64,000 nucleotides of DNA from Leptospira noumeaensis (GTDB lineage: Bacteria; Spirochaetota; Leptospiria; Leptospirales; Leptospiraceae): assembly GCF_004770765.1 (NCBI RefSeq), contig NZ_RQFK01000009.1:124001-188000 (forward strand). The letters run 5' to 3'. The notes under the pieces were generated by a model. The model saw only the letters and a list, made by a program, of their open reading frames with translations. It did no database searches and was not told the origin of the DNA. Positions 62,901 through 64,000 of the stretch are shown here, piece after piece. A program made the translations under genes and the position numbers. Each line of letters begins with the position of its first letter. Within the stretch, counting starts at the first letter, position 1.

Positions 62901-64000
62901 ATGAATTTGGTTCCTATCCTTCTCATCTTTTTCCTTTTTGGTTTTTTCCTTCCTTTAAAGGCAGAAGAAACAAAAAAAGATGTTACAAATCCTGAGACCA
63001 AACAAGAAGAACCTGCGGTAGAAAACAAAACCTCTGTTCCTTTGGAAGACCGCGAGGATAATAAAACTCGGATGGATATCTTCAATCAAGTGTATGAACA
63101 CAGGTTGATGTTACGCGGTGGATGGGGGGTTGGAAAATTATCACCTGCCATCTTAAATGAAACAGGGCCTGCTTGGTTTCAAAATTCTGTGTTTCGTCAA
63201 ATCACAGAACCTGGTGCTCCACTTGCGGTACCTTACAAACCAGCCAAAGACCTAGGACTCAATTCCCAATTTTGGGACATTCGGTACGGTTATAAAAACA
63301 AATTTGAAGTTCAATTTGCAGAAGACACTTCCCTTGGTGTGTATAGCCGTGACCTGCCTGCTTCCAATAACTTTATTTCTCCAAGGACTGATACTTACTG
63401 GGCCAGCTCCTTCGAAGGAAATCGTTTGCTCCGATTTGAAGGTGTGAGCCAACATTTACGTTTTTCTTATACCCATCCTTTTTCAAAAATTTTGATGATT
63501 GGCCCCTCTATCAACTTCCATCGATATACGGAAAGAAATAATATTTCGTATGGTTCCTATTCCACAAGTAGGCCGGAAGCTCCCATTCCTAACAAAGCTA
63601 CTTGGTCGATTGGTGGAGATGCCAACGCTGAATATTCGATGAAAGGAATTTTACCTGGAATTTTTGCTAAATTTAAACTTCGCGATTGGTGGGAACTTCG
63701 GGCTCGTTTGGAATTATTAGATAGAAGAGGAAACTTTTCTGTGTTAGGTTCTCAAATCATCCAAGAATCATTTACCGATGGAAGTTCCCAATTCAATGGC
63801 GTGGTTCCAGCTTATGGTGGAAAGGTAAGAGATAAGGGAACCATTTTCAACCTCGAAACTTCCTTTCAATATTGCCGATTTAGTTTGGACATTGGGATGA
63901 TCCGCCAAGATGTCAAAAGAAGTTATGAAAGTTATTTTGGAGACACGGTTGGAAATGTCCCTCGGAGTGATTATTCGGCTCGGAGTGTTTATATTGGATT
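62901..64000 (+). CDS. Outer-membrane protein, 3' end outside the window
   Basis: An open frame from the ATG at 62901 runs to the right edge (366 codons, no stop). It begins NLVPILLIFFLFGFFLPLKA, a signal peptide cut after KAEE, followed by a charged Glu/Lys stretch and then amphipathic strands rich in Tyr, Phe, Trp and Arg (MLRGGWGVGKLSP, FWDIRYGYKNKFEVQFAEDT, HLRFSYTHPFSKILMIGPSINFH). This is the look of a beta-barrel protein. It follows the OmpA lipoprotein by 19 bp in a likely operon. Family not recognised. Confidence 0.7.
   Translation, partial: MNLVPILLIFFLFGFFLPLKAEETKKDVTNPETKQEEPAVENKTSVPLEDREDNKTRMDIFNQVYEHRLMLRGGWGVGKLSPAILNETGPAWFQNSVFRQITEPGAPLAVPYKPAKDLGLNSQFWDIRYGYKNKFEVQFAEDTSLGVYSRDLPASNNFISPRTDTYWASSFEGNRLLRFEGVSQHLRFSYTHPFSKILMIGPSINFHRYTERNNISYGSYSTSRPEAPIPNKATWSIGGDANAEYSMKGILPGIFAKFKLRDWWELRARLELLDRRGNFSVLGSQIIQESFTDGSSQFNGVVPAYGGKVRDKGTIFNLETSFQYCRFSLDIGMIRQDVKRSYESYFGDTVGNVPRSDYSARSVYIG

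Noticed and set aside
1..64000. Mobile elements, tRNA or rRNA genes
   Set aside because: I looked for transposase motifs, terminal inverted repeats and tRNA cloverleaf ends in the gaps by eye and found none; a tRNAscan or IS search could still find something I missed.

Overview
The window looks like chromosomal DNA of a Leptospira species, most likely from the saprophytic (L. biflexa-like) side of the genus. This is inferred from gene content, not from a search. The evidence is an AT-leaning base composition with frequent TTG and GTG starts, a spirochaete-type flagellar gene order (flhF-flhG-ORF-fliA-fapA; fliI/fliJ/flbB), many lipoproteins with spirochaetal lipoboxes, a Calx-beta/DUF1554-type lipoprotein typical of Leptospira, LPS genes (lpxK, ABC export, ugd), and very many two-component and chemotaxis proteins. 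I saw no tRNA, rRNA, insertion sequence, prophage or CRISPR array. Genes are tightly packed, with many 1-14 bp overlaps. The one long gene-free stretch is 36643-37284.

Layout. 1-7267: the end of a large repeat/CHAT-like protein, a lipoprotein peptidase, an HtrA protease, an aminotransferase, murI and purM. 7260-16977 (minus): one long chemotaxis/signalling operon in the order MCP, cheW, cheA, cheB, a kinase with a degenerate receiver, two single-domain receivers and a membrane PAS histidine kinase. It has a good sigma70 promoter at 16950-16977 and no cheR. 17026-28639: surface and envelope proteins (outer-membrane barrels, HELGH lipoprotein), a PP2C phosphatase, enoyl-CoA hydratase, glycogen phosphorylase, a receiver and a HEAT-repeat protein. 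28829-36642: a small ORF, an ABC-2 polysaccharide exporter (permease plus ATPase), ugd, a thioredoxin-TPR protein, hisE, lpxK, and the two halves of MnmC encoded as separate genes. 36643-37284: a spacer carrying two blocks of 17-bp periodic dyad repeats. 37285-45050: flagellar assembly and regulation genes (flhF, flhG, fliA, fapA and companions) running into remA-gmk. 45117-50961: flbB, fliJ and fliI on the minus strand, interrupted between fliJ and fliI by a large hybrid kinase/receiver/PP2C phosphatase gene in the opposite orientation. 51155-64000: lipoproteins, a zinc-ribbon protein, a ferredoxin, murA with an Asp active-site substitution, a PilZ-like protein, a GH3 hexosaminidase, a cyclase-like DUF3095 protein, a Calx-beta lipoprotein, an OmpA lipoprotein and the start of another outer-membrane protein.

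How they work together. Much of the window concerns motility and its control: a chemotaxis array, the FlhF/FlhG/FliA placement and expression module, the export ATPase module, and several PP2C or receiver proteins that could feed partner-switching or stress circuits. The rest serves the envelope: peptidoglycan precursors (murI, murA), lipid A (lpxK), polysaccharide (wzm, wzt, ugd) and surface lipoproteins.

The least explained signals are the 17-bp dyad repeat blocks upstream of flhF, the four EFGLF motifs in the CheA linker, and the kinase-phosphatase gene lodged inside the fliI-fliJ pair.
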